Positions 1-6,851 of a stretch of DNA of 13,893 bases are shown piece by piece. The translations under genes and the position numbers were made by a program. Every line of letters begins with the position of its first letter. Position 1 is the stretch's first letter. The notes beneath the pieces were generated by a model. That model was given only the letters and a program-made list of their open reading frames with translations. It was not told the DNA's origin and searched no databases. This stretch comes from Syntrophaceae bacterium. Its GTDB lineage: Bacteria; Desulfobacterota; Desulfomonilia; Desulfomonilales; Desulfomonilaceae. The stretch lies in assembly GCA_014874425.1 (NCBI GenBank), contig JACWAG010000230.1:1-13893 (forward strand), given 5' to 3'.

Positions 1-381
1 AAGAAGATTTCTAGCCTTGTTCTTTTTTGCCTCAAACTCTTCCCGCCAAACCTCTATCTTCTGAATCGCTTCAAGTTCCCAGGGTAACCAATCTTTCTTG
101 GATCGGCTCCTTATCGATTTCTCCAACTCGTTGGGAATTGGGGGGGTTGACAATTCTTCGTAATGGTGCTCGATTTTTCGGAGGAACTTAAATAGTTGCT
201 TCATGTCTTTTTTGCTGAAAGGCTTGACCGGTTCCGTGTCGCCAAATAGCTCTTTCTTAAGAGAATCACTGTTTTCAACTCTCAGATCTTGAATTAGTTT
301 CTTCAAGTAATTGTAATTCCCGTTAAAATCAGATGTCTCCGGCAAATTTTCGGCGAGGGCGCGGGACGAGCATTGAGGCAT
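1..381 (-). CDS. Unrecognised charged protein, N-terminal part (runs off the window)
   Basis: An open frame of 127 codons starts with ATG at 381 and continues without a stop past the left edge, so the C-terminus is missing. The start is well supported: AAAGGAG (388-394) lies 6 nt upstream of the ATG. The visible protein begins MPQCSSRALAENLPE, is rich in Lys and Glu, and is mostly predicted-helix in character. It has no signal peptide or membrane segment, so it is probably cytoplasmic. Its last third, with WLPWELEAIQKIEVW and EEFEAKKNKA, looks amphipathic and could be the start of a coiled coil. I do not recognise a family. It is separated from the redox operon by a 436-bp gap, so it is probably transcribed on its own. 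Confidence 0.75.
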   Translation of the reverse strand, partial: MPQCSSRALAENLPETSDFNGNYNYLKKLIQDLRVENSDSLKKELFGDTEPVKPFSKKDMKQLFKFLRKIEHHYEELSTPPIPNELEKSIRSRSKKDWLPWELEAIQKIEVWREEFEAKKNKARNLL

Positions 382-442
382 GTCTAACTCCTTTAACTTA
401 ACCCAAAAAGTTCGAAAAACTTTGTTTTTTTAGAAATCCAGA

Positions 443-471
443 GAAAGAGGAAATCAAACAATCACTGTCAA
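443..471 (-). promoter_or_regulatory. Possible sigma70 promoter for the left-edge gene
   Basis: On the minus strand a perfect -35 TTGACA (466-471) is followed, 17 nt later, by a poor -10 TCTTTC (443-448). A second reading, TTGATT with TCTAAA about 20 nt further downstream, is also possible. The position, 60-90 nt upstream of the ATG at 381, is sensible, but only the -35 is convincing. Confidence 0.25.
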
Positions 472-705
472 GACTAGACCACTATTCAAGGCTCCATAGC
501 ACGCGGCGATCAGCCCGTGAAGCGTTCATTCCCTCGTTGAGGGCTCCTATCACTACATTCGCGGCTAGTCAAGAAATTATTAGTTCCAACACTAAAATAT
601 TTTTAGTTTATTTGATTTTATTTCGCGTCAACTATTTTGTTCGCGAGACAAAATGGGCTTCTAAGCGCGATTAATTAGAAATATGTTTCATAACCGCGTG
701 ATAAG

Positions 706-723
706 CGCGAAGTGCGCTTCGCG
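706..723. repeat. GC-rich inverted repeat downstream of the redox operon
   Basis: CGCGAAG (706-712), loop TGCG, CTTCGCG (717-723) forms a perfect 7-bp stem, extended by a G-T and an A-T pair. It lies about 95 nt beyond the beta-subunit stop codon and is the strongest structure in the gap. It could slow 3' exonucleases or serve as an operator. It lacks the T-run of an intrinsic terminator. Confidence 0.4.
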
Positions 724-817
724 TTCACAGAACACCTTAATTCAGAAAAACAAAAAGTTGAACAATAAATAGCACTCCAGAATGGCAGAATGAATTGAAA
801 CGATGAAAGCCCGCGCA

Positions 818-1618
818 TCACGCGTCCCGTTTGAAAATGACCCCAAGACTGAAATCATCTTTCAGAACTTCATTAAACGCGCGGCCCAAATCAGTGGGAT
901 CGTAATCTTGTGGAAGGGCATGAGTCCATTTTTTAAGGTGTGCCCAGGTCTTGAAGTTTTTGTCGAAGGTGACGCAGGTCGTGTAGATGTGAAAAATGGA
1001 AAAGCCGGGGTTACGGATCCCCTCTATAAGGGCCTCCGTAATACCCTTGGGGTCTCCGGCAAAGAGCCTTGCGACAAATGAAGCTCCGTACGCCAATGCC
1101 ATCAGCGTCGCATTCAGCGGCTTGTCTATGGTACCGTAGGGGCTGGCCTTGGTTTTGGTTCCCATGGGGGACGAGGGAGACGGTTGTCCTTTGGTCAGTC
1201 CATAAATTGAATTGTCAAAAAGTAAATAGTTTACGTCAATATTTCTTCGAGCTATATGCGGCAAATGCCCTCCACCGATAGCCAGACCGTCCCCATCACC
1301 ACCAACGGCGAACACTGTAAGGTTCGGATTGCCTAGTTTGACTCCGGTGGCCGCAGGTAGGGCCCTTCCGTGGACCGTATGGAGACCATACGTTTTAGAA
1401 AAAAAAGGGTATCGCCCTGCGCAACCTATTCCGGATACCGTCACTATTTGGGTTAGTGGTATCCCCAAGCTCGATATGCAATCGTTCAATCCTTGATGAA
1501 TACCAAAATATCCACAACCTGGGCACCAAGTGGGGAGCGAAGCTGATCTGGGCGAAAACCTCCCGGATTTCTGGATTTGATTCACTTGGTCCGCCAATAC
1601 TCTGGCTGGTGTTTTCAT
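818..1618 (-). CDS. korB: 2-oxoacid:ferredoxin oxidoreductase, beta subunit (Kor type)
   Basis: This 266-aa protein is the thiamine-diphosphate half of a 2-oxoacid:ferredoxin oxidoreductase, which decarboxylates a 2-oxoacid to its acyl-CoA and passes electrons to ferredoxin, or runs in reverse. WCPGCG (31-36) supplies Cys32 and Cys35, and Cys66 (GIGCAGR) and Cys215 (TTCVTF) complete the set expected to hold the proximal [4Fe-4S] cluster. GGDGDG (106-111) and DNSIYGLTKGQ (135-145) form the TPP/Mg motif. Length is near that of two-subunit enzymes, whose beta chain lacks its own ferredoxin domain. The ATG overlaps the alpha-subunit stop by one base (TAATG), which suggests translational coupling. 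Family membership is clear. 2-oxoglutarate is the likeliest substrate from the Kor-like architecture, but pyruvate or a branched-chain oxoacid cannot be excluded. Confidence 0.93.
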   Translation of the reverse strand: MKTPARVLADQVNQIQKSGRFSPRSASLPTWCPGCGYFGIHQGLNDCISSLGIPLTQIVTVSGIGCAGRYPFFSKTYGLHTVHGRALPAATGVKLGNPNLTVFAVGGDGDGLAIGGGHLPHIARRNIDVNYLLFDNSIYGLTKGQPSPSSPMGTKTKASPYGTIDKPLNATLMALAYGASFVARLFAGDPKGITEALIEGIRNPGFSIFHIYTTCVTFDKNFKTWAHLKKWTHALPQDYDPTDLGRAFNEVLKDDFSLGVIFKRDA

Positions 1619-3390
1619 TACGCCAGTACCCCCAACAATTCTTCGATCCTACTTTGAATCGCAGATGGTGGAATTGGCGTCCCTGTAACGAAGTTTAACC
1701 GATCCACCGGTTTGGAATCGAGATGAGCTATTAGATTCGCCAGTTGGCCCTCGTAATTGAGTTCTGGAACCAAGACTCGTTTTGATTTGGCCATAAACGC
1801 CCCGATAGTTTCTGAATGGTACGGAAATATGGAAGTGACTTTTAAGGCGCCTACTTTGAAGCCGTTTTTTCTAGACTTCTCGACGGCTTCTAAAACTGAG
1901 CCAAAAGTAGATCCCCAGCCGATGACCCCAACGTCGAGGTGGTCGCTTGCAAAAAATTCCGCTGGTTTCTCGAGGTCTTTCAAAGCGTACCGGAGCTTCC
2001 TGTGACGCTTTTCAGACATCTTTGCATGATTCTCAGGGGAGTAATCCGGGGAGCCTTTTTCCGTATGCTCCAACCCTGTGGCAGTGAAATTGAATCCTTC
2101 CATGCCGGGCAGGGCCCTGGGAGAAATCCCGGAAGGAGTGTCAGCATAGCGCTGGTAATGATCCTTGAAAGCCTCGTCTGGAAAAACGTTCCAACTCGCC
2201 GCCTGGCCTTCCATGGCTCTAATCAGGGGACGATTTTCAACCCTGTTGTCGAGGAAGAAATCAGTCAATACAATGACCGGGGTTTGATATTTTTCCGCCA
2301 ATTGGAAGGACCTGATCACAAAATGATAACATTCTTCAACATCAGTTGGCGCTATTACTATTCGGGCGGAATCTCCAGGCCCGCCGAATACTGCGGCGTG
2401 AAGGTCGGATTGTTCAGTCTTAGTTGGTAGCCCGGTCGCCGGGCCGCCACGTTGAGCGTCAAGGATGACTGCGGGAATCTCGGCCATTACCCCATGTGTG
2501 ATCAACTCGGTCATTAACGCGAAACCTGGGCCGCTCGTGGCCGTCATGGACCGCGTCCCAGCGTAAAAACTACCCAAAACCGCCCCTATTGATGATATTT
2601 CATCCTCCATTTGAACAACACGCCCTCCACGTTCCGGAAGGTATTTGGCCAGATATTCCATGATGGGGGTCGCCGGTGTGATCGGGTATCCGAAATACAA
2701 TTTCAATCCAGCGTCAATGGCTGCCATCCCTATCGCTTGATTCCCCGAAAGCATTACCTTTTTAGGATCATGATCTGTTTCAATTTTGGAAAATATGCTC
2801 TTGAGGCGATCTGAAAATTTCTCCAATGCGTATTCATAGCCCGCGTCAAAACTTTTGACGTTAATATCTACAACCCTATCTCCCTTGGCTTTAAACTTAT
2901 CCCTGATCACTTTACGGAAAAGATTCGGGTCCACACCGGTAACTGCCGCAAATCCACCTAGCGCCGTCAGGTTACGACCGCGGGAGGCGCCACTTGCGCC
3001 TACAGCGAGTGCGCCAAACGGGATCCCAAAGACTTGGGCGCCCGGCGGTAGTACCGACAGTAGGGAATTATCTTCCGGGACATAGGCTGGGGGGTTGCTG
3101 TCAAAAAATACTAGGGAGTGTTCAGCCAGGGAAGGGGTGCGAGATCTGGATTGCTCATCATTTAAGGAAATTAGCGCATGAGTTTTTTCGCCCAGCGCTA
3201 CGATTTCGTTTGATCCGATCCGTGAATTTGTCACGCAACGACCGAAACCCCTAATTTCCGCCGGATAAGAGTCAAATCCCAGGACCGAAAAGCCTCCATG
3301 AGACATTGCTTCATTAATCAGGCCGCCTGCGGCTATAGTTCCGTCACCCGCCATGCCGCAGACTTCAACAGTAAAATCCACTTCGGGCAT
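1618..3390 (-). CDS. korA: 2-oxoacid:ferredoxin oxidoreductase, fused gamma-alpha subunit (Kor type)
   Basis: This 590-aa protein carries the gamma domain (about residues 1-195, with the glycine-rich GMAGDGT at 12-18 and SYPAEIRGFG at 41-50) fused to the alpha subunit. The alpha part begins near residue 210, with GYPITPATPIMEY (234-246), QMEDEISS (260-267), TSGPG (285-289) and QRGGPATGLPT (313-323), which help bind TPP and substrate. A C-terminal Rossmann-like domain starts near residue 475. The fusion and the partner beta chain match the two-subunit Kor/For architecture. The ATG follows the preceding gene's stop after a single base, and its GGAG site lies inside that gene's end. Alpha and beta together should form the catalytic unit. 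Both flavoproteins upstream are plausible electron partners. The substrate is inferred from family resemblance only. Confidence 0.93.
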   Translation of the reverse strand: MPEVDFTVEVCGMAGDGTIAAGGLINEAMSHGGFSVLGFDSYPAEIRGFGRCVTNSRIGSNEIVALGEKTHALISLNDEQSRSRTPSLAEHSLVFFDSNPPAYVPEDNSLLSVLPPGAQVFGIPFGALAVGASGASRGRNLTALGGFAAVTGVDPNLFRKVIRDKFKAKGDRVVDINVKSFDAGYEYALEKFSDRLKSIFSKIETDHDPKKVMLSGNQAIGMAAIDAGLKLYFGYPITPATPIMEYLAKYLPERGGRVVQMEDEISSIGAVLGSFYAGTRSMTATSGPGFALMTELITHGVMAEIPAVILDAQRGGPATGLPTKTEQSDLHAAVFGGPGDSARIVIAPTDVEECYHFVIRSFQLAEKYQTPVIVLTDFFLDNRVENRPLIRAMEGQAASWNVFPDEAFKDHYQRYADTPSGISPRALPGMEGFNFTATGLEHTEKGSPDYSPENHAKMSEKRHRKLRYALKDLEKPAEFFASDHLDVGVIGWGSTFGSVLEAVEKSRKNGFKVGALKVTSIFPYHSETIGAFMAKSKRVLVPELNYEGQLANLIAHLDSKPVDRLNFVTGTPIPPSAIQSRIEELLGVLA

Positions 3391-3391
3391 C

Positions 3392-4408
3392 TTAAAACTC
3401 CGTCCACCATGATGTGTTTATCTTAACGCCACCAACCTCCAGAATACTTTCCGGTTTTACTTGAACTTCGAAGTGTGAACCCGCCAGGTTCAAAGCGGCG
3501 ATTCTACCTAGAGCAGTGGCGTTTTCATGGCCAATAGAGACCCAATAGTCTCTTAACGCCGGATGATAGACCTGGGCGCAATCACCTGCGGCGTAAACAT
3601 TTGCGAATCGTGTTTTCAAAAACTCATCAACGAGGATCCCTCGATCAATATCCAGCCCGGTTCGGGCAAGAAAACCAACGTCCGGAACCAATCCGAAAAA
3701 TGCCCCCAGCACGCCCGTTTCAAGTATTTCACGGTCTGTTTCTACTTCCAGAAGATTTTCTTCCAATTGTGTAATTCGTCTAATTCTCCGGCAATGGACT
3801 ATTTCAACCCCGCGTTGCTCCAAACGGCCAGTTACAGCTCGATAGATTTCTTCATTTAAGGGAACAGGCCAGAATGCGTCATCGTTGAGGATGAATTTTA
3901 CGCGTTTATGAAGTTTCAGCAGGGCTTTTGTCAGGCTCAACGAGGTCAAATCTCCGCCTATAATTAGCACTGAATCTACATTGGAGAGTTTCTCAACCCA
4001 CATTCTGGCGTCAAGCGGAGTTTTAAGGGTCAGCATGATGTCCTGAAACAACTGGAACTGTTCAGGAAGTCTAGGTTTTCCGCCCGTGGCGACTATAAGA
4101 CCATCGAACGGCACGACTTCCTTGTGGTCGAGAATCACATTACGCTTTGAGAAATCTACGCTGACAACACGTTGTCCGAGACGCAGGTTAATGTCCATTT
4201 CGTTGTAGTGGGCATATGAACTGTTATACAAATCTTCTTCTTTAATAAGCCCAGCGATAAAATCCGGCAATAGATGCGCTCTATAACTTCGAAAGGGGTC
4301 TTTACTGAATATAGTGATTCTCGATTCAGAGGAATTCTCACGTAAAGCCTTAGCCGCATGATTGGCCGCCGGCCCGTTTCCAATTATCACGAAACGCTTC
4401 ATGCTCAT
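3392..4408 (-). CDS. Short FAD-dependent pyridine-nucleotide-disulfide-type oxidoreductase
   Basis: This 338-aa flavoprotein belongs to the pyridine nucleotide-disulfide oxidoreductase superfamily (NirB, rubredoxin and ferredoxin reductase branches). An N-terminal FAD-binding GNGPAA (10-15) is followed by the ATGG motif (107-110) and the C-terminal FAD motif VYAAGDCA (271-278). The expected second Rossmann motif reads GGDLTS (151-156) rather than GxGxxG/A, so binding of NAD(P)H is doubtful. No CxxxxC redox-disulfide is present, and the protein lacks most of the C-terminal dimer domain of full-length relatives. The ATG at 4408 overlaps the upstream stop (ATGA) and has AGGAG 9 nt before it. A second ATG lies two codons in. 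Placed between a GltD-like protein and korA, it probably shuttles electrons within that system. Its exact partner is unknown. Confidence 0.85.
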   Translation of the reverse strand: MSMKRFVIIGNGPAANHAAKALRENSSESRITIFSKDPFRSYRAHLLPDFIAGLIKEEDLYNSSYAHYNEMDINLRLGQRVVSVDFSKRNVILDHKEVVPFDGLIVATGGKPRLPEQFQLFQDIMLTLKTPLDARMWVEKLSNVDSVLIIGGDLTSLSLTKALLKLHKRVKFILNDDAFWPVPLNEEIYRAVTGRLEQRGVEIVHCRRIRRITQLEENLLEVETDREILETGVLGAFFGLVPDVGFLARTGLDIDRGILVDEFLKTRFANVYAAGDCAQVYHPALRDYWVSIGHENATALGRIAALNLAGSHFEVQVKPESILEVGGVKINTSWWTEF

Positions 4409-6207
4409 GCTTTGCTCTCCTGAACTAAAGGTCGCTCTAACAATTCAACCTTTGAGACAGAAATACAATCGACCGGGCAAACCCTTACACACTCACCACA
4501 ACGGATGCACCTTGAATTATCGATGACCACCGCGTTTACATCCAACCAGTTGGTTGTCTCGACAAGCTCTTTAACAGCGCCGGTTTCATCCAGAAGGACC
4601 TGTTTGACAAGCTTGATACAGTCTCTGGGGGCATTGTCTATGCAATATCTGCAATAAATACACTTTGCGACGTCTATCTCGTAATGCAGATAGCACAAAT
4701 AACACCTTTTCGACTCTTCTTGGGCCTGTTCAGAGGAGTAACCCGACTCAACCTCGACAACTTCTTCATTTAGAAAACGGTCCTTAACAGGAAGTACTGT
4801 AGGCATTTCAATTCGCGGAAGCACATCCCAGGAGCGATCCCTGTCAGTGATCCGGAAATCTTGAATCCGCACAGCCCATTCTCTAAAATTTCGTCCAGTA
4901 AGATCTTGAGCTATGCGCTCAGCGGCCCTTCTTCCACTAGCTATAGCTTCAATCACTGTGGTCGGGCCTGTAAGGTAGTCGCCAGTGACGTAAAGGCCCG
5001 GTGTTGAAGACTGAAAAGTCTTTCTATCCGCCAATAGGACGCCCCGATCATTCTTTTCCCCTGGACTCCCCGTGACCGGCCGGGGGGCCTGTCCAATAGC
5101 GACTATCACCGTATCAGCCTCAACGACGAATTCACTTCCCTCAATCGGTTGAACGCGACGGCGACCTCCAGATGTCCTTTCAATTGGGCGTGTCCTCTGG
5201 AATTCAATACCTTCAACCTTATCTGATCCAAGAATTTGCTTTGAAAGCGAAAGGGATCTGATCTTGATTCCCTCTCGCTTCGCCTCAAGAATTTCGTCGT
5301 GTGTCACCCGAAGGTCTTCCTCAAAACCCCGTATGCAAATACTGACATCTTCAGCTCCCAGCCTGAGGGCGAGACGGGAACAGTCAAAGGCGGTGAAGCC
5401 AGCGCCGGTTACGACCACTTTCTTGCCGATTGACTCTTTGTAACCCGCTGCAACATCCATTACGTACTCGAGACCGGGATATACCCCAGCTAGATTCTCG
5501 CCTGGAACGCCAAGTTTCATGGATTCGTAACAGCCGGAAGCCACGAGCACGGCGTTGAAGTCCGCCATGATGGTTTCAAGAGAGATATCGACGCCAACAT
5601 TTACCCCGAGCTTAAGAGAAATCCCAAGACGCAAAACATTCTGAATTTCCTCACTAAGGATGTCACGTGGTAATCGGAAATCGGGGATACCGTATCTGAG
5701 CATACCGCCCGGCTCATGGCACGCTTCATAAATGGTGACGTCGAATCCCAGAATGGCAAGATCGTGAGCCGCTGCTAGACCGGCTGGGCCAGATCCCACA
5801 ATGCAAACGCTTTTCCCGGATGGAGCGAATCTTGGACTGAGGTAAGTGTGGCCGGGCGGTCTGAAATCGGCTGCCGCCCGCTTGATGTGACAGATGTTGA
5901 CCGGTTTACCCAATTCAGATTCACCGTGCCTGCATTTGAGTTCACATGGTCTCGAGCAGATTCGACCTAGAGTTCCTGGGAAGAGATTAACTATTCTATT
6001 GATTTCGTAGGATAGCCCGAATTTGCTCTCGTAAAGCGCTCGGATATAAGCCGGGATGTTGGTGAGGGCTGGGCACGCCGACTGACACGGCACATTCACG
6101 GTCATGTAGCGAAAATCCGCTGGATCGGTAGAATAAAGAACATTTGGTCCTTCATGTTCAGTATTCGAGTTTATTGGTCCTTCCGGCGCAAATCCATTTG
6201 CCATCAT
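4405..6207 (-). CDS. GltD-like FAD/NAD(P) oxidoreductase with C-terminal ferredoxin domain (KorC-like)
   Basis: This 600-aa iron-sulfur flavoprotein resembles the NADPH-oxidising small chain of glutamate synthase. An N-terminal cysteine-rich domain has C41, C45, C84, C88, C92 and C106. The FAD site is GSGPAG (138-143), the nucleotide site is TGAGFTAFD (267-275), and GDYLTGPTTVIEAIASG (409-425) closes the flavin fold. The C-terminal 100 residues form a two-cluster ferredoxin: C516/C519/C522 with an atypical fourth Cys at 530, then a regular CxxCxxCxxxCP (C567, C570, C573, C577). No glutamate synthase large subunit is nearby. As the first gene of the operon with korAB it is better read as an NAD(P):ferredoxin-type partner of the 2-oxoacid oxidoreductase. 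ATGATG at the start offers two adjacent initiation codons, with GAGGG 5 nt upstream of the first. Confidence 0.88.
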   Translation of the reverse strand: MMANGFAPEGPINSNTEHEGPNVLYSTDPADFRYMTVNVPCQSACPALTNIPAYIRALYESKFGLSYEINRIVNLFPGTLGRICSRPCELKCRHGESELGKPVNICHIKRAAADFRPPGHTYLSPRFAPSGKSVCIVGSGPAGLAAAHDLAILGFDVTIYEACHEPGGMLRYGIPDFRLPRDILSEEIQNVLRLGISLKLGVNVGVDISLETIMADFNAVLVASGCYESMKLGVPGENLAGVYPGLEYVMDVAAGYKESIGKKVVVTGAGFTAFDCSRLALRLGAEDVSICIRGFEEDLRVTHDEILEAKREGIKIRSLSLSKQILGSDKVEGIEFQRTRPIERTSGGRRRVQPIEGSEFVVEADTVIVAIGQAPRPVTGSPGEKNDRGVLLADRKTFQSSTPGLYVTGDYLTGPTTVIEAIASGRRAAERIAQDLTGRNFREWAVRIQDFRITDRDRSWDVLPRIEMPTVLPVKDRFLNEEVVEVESGYSSEQAQEESKRCYLCYLHYEIDVAKCIYCRYCIDNAPRDCIKLVKQVLLDETGAVKELVETTNWLDVNAVVIDNSRCIRCGECVRVCPVDCISVSKVELLERPLVQESKA

Positions 6208-6416
6208 GAGTTCCCTCTTTGAGGCTTTTCAAGTGATAGAACGAAAAGCTGGTAATTGTAGGCATAAAAACATGTCAGAGGCCTGGACAGATTTGTGGTC
6301 AACACTGCCTAAAGCTTGCTAATCAAAGTATGTGAAGCATTTTAGAATTAACTCTCATTCTGTTTGTACAAGACGTCAAATTCTCAGTAACTAATTGAAC
6401 AGTGGAGTCTTGTTAA

Positions 6417-6779
6417 TCAAGGAATCTTGGTTTCTAGAGCTAATTTTAATTTCTCTTTGAGTTCAGTCAAGTCTGAACTCTTAACCACATAGTAGTCTGC
6501 GGCCACACTTTTTAGGTCAACCTTGAAGCTTGAATATGCGGAGTTCAGGATCACCGGCAAGTCGTAATAGCGTTTTCTGATTTGTTGGAGCAGATCCAGG
6601 CCGTTGAATTCTTTCATTTTAATATCCATAATCACACAATCAGGACATTCTTTTTCAATAACCTCTATCAGTCCATTTCCATCAGGCAAAGTGATGACAT
6701 CATAACCATCGTCCTGAAGCTCCATTGAATAGAGCATTCTTATGCCTTCTTCATCGTCGACTATAAGAATCTTGGGCAT
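6417..6779 (-). CDS. Stand-alone response regulator receiver domain (CheY-like)
   Basis: This 120-aa protein is a single receiver domain with no output domain. Asp8 and Asp9 form the acidic pocket, Asp52 (IMDIKM) is the predicted phosphorylation site, Ser80 fills the conserved Thr/Ser position, and Lys100 (VVKSSD) is the invariant lysine with aromatic residues just before it. All the residues needed for phosphorylation are present, so it should be active. The ATG has a strong AAAGGAG (6788-6794) 8 nt upstream. It lies 72 nt downstream of the glycosyltransferase gene on the same strand and 209 nt before the redox operon. No histidine kinase is visible in the window, so the pathway it serves is unknown. 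It may act by protein-protein contact or as a phosphorelay intermediate. Confidence 0.9.
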   Translation of the reverse strand: MPKILIVDDEEGIRMLYSMELQDDGYDVITLPDGNGLIEVIEKECPDCVIMDIKMKEFNGLDLLQQIRKRYYDLPVILNSAYSSFKVDLKSVAADYYVVKSSDLTELKEKLKLALETKIP

Positions 6780-6851
6780 CTGTCAGGCTCCTTTAAAGGA
6801 TCAGGAAACGTTCTATATTGGTCACAGGTTTTCAAGTTGCGAGGATCTCAG

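Larger units (their letters stand above)
382..817. other. Intergenic region, AT-rich, with several short hairpins
   Basis: This 436-bp gap holds no credible gene on either strand. It separates the 5' end of the left-edge gene from the 3' end of the oxidoreductase operon. Perfect short inverted repeats are CCCTC/GAGGG (531-543), ACTAAAA/TTTTAGT (591-607), ATTTTGT/ACAAAAT (634-654) and CGCGAAG/CTTCGCG (706-723). The word TAAGCGCGA occurs twice (662-670 and 702-710), and CGCG recurs in TTCGCG and ACCGCG contexts. None of the hairpins is followed by a clean T-run on the minus strand, so I cannot name an intrinsic terminator for the operon. The stretch 580-660 is strikingly AT-rich compared with the flanking genes. 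Confidence 0.5.

Noticed and set aside
407..431. AAAGTT/AACTTT stem followed by seven T on the plus strand, terminator-like
   Set aside because: No plus-strand gene ends nearby, the stem is only 6 weak pairs, and it lies in the leader of the minus-strand left-edge gene. It is probably chance in AT-rich DNA.
803..1081. 92-codon plus-strand open frame at the 3' end of korB
   Set aside because: It is almost entirely antisense to korB, has no family resemblance and no convincing RBS.
1939..2430. 163-codon plus-strand open frame
   Set aside because: It is antisense to korA, whose motifs (YPITPAT, QRGGPATG) fix the true frame. It has no RBS and no recognisable domain.
4405..6207. Reading the 600-aa flavoprotein as glutamate synthase small subunit (gltD)
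   Set aside because: There is no gltB nearby, it has an added C-terminal two-cluster ferredoxin domain, and its operon partners are korAB.
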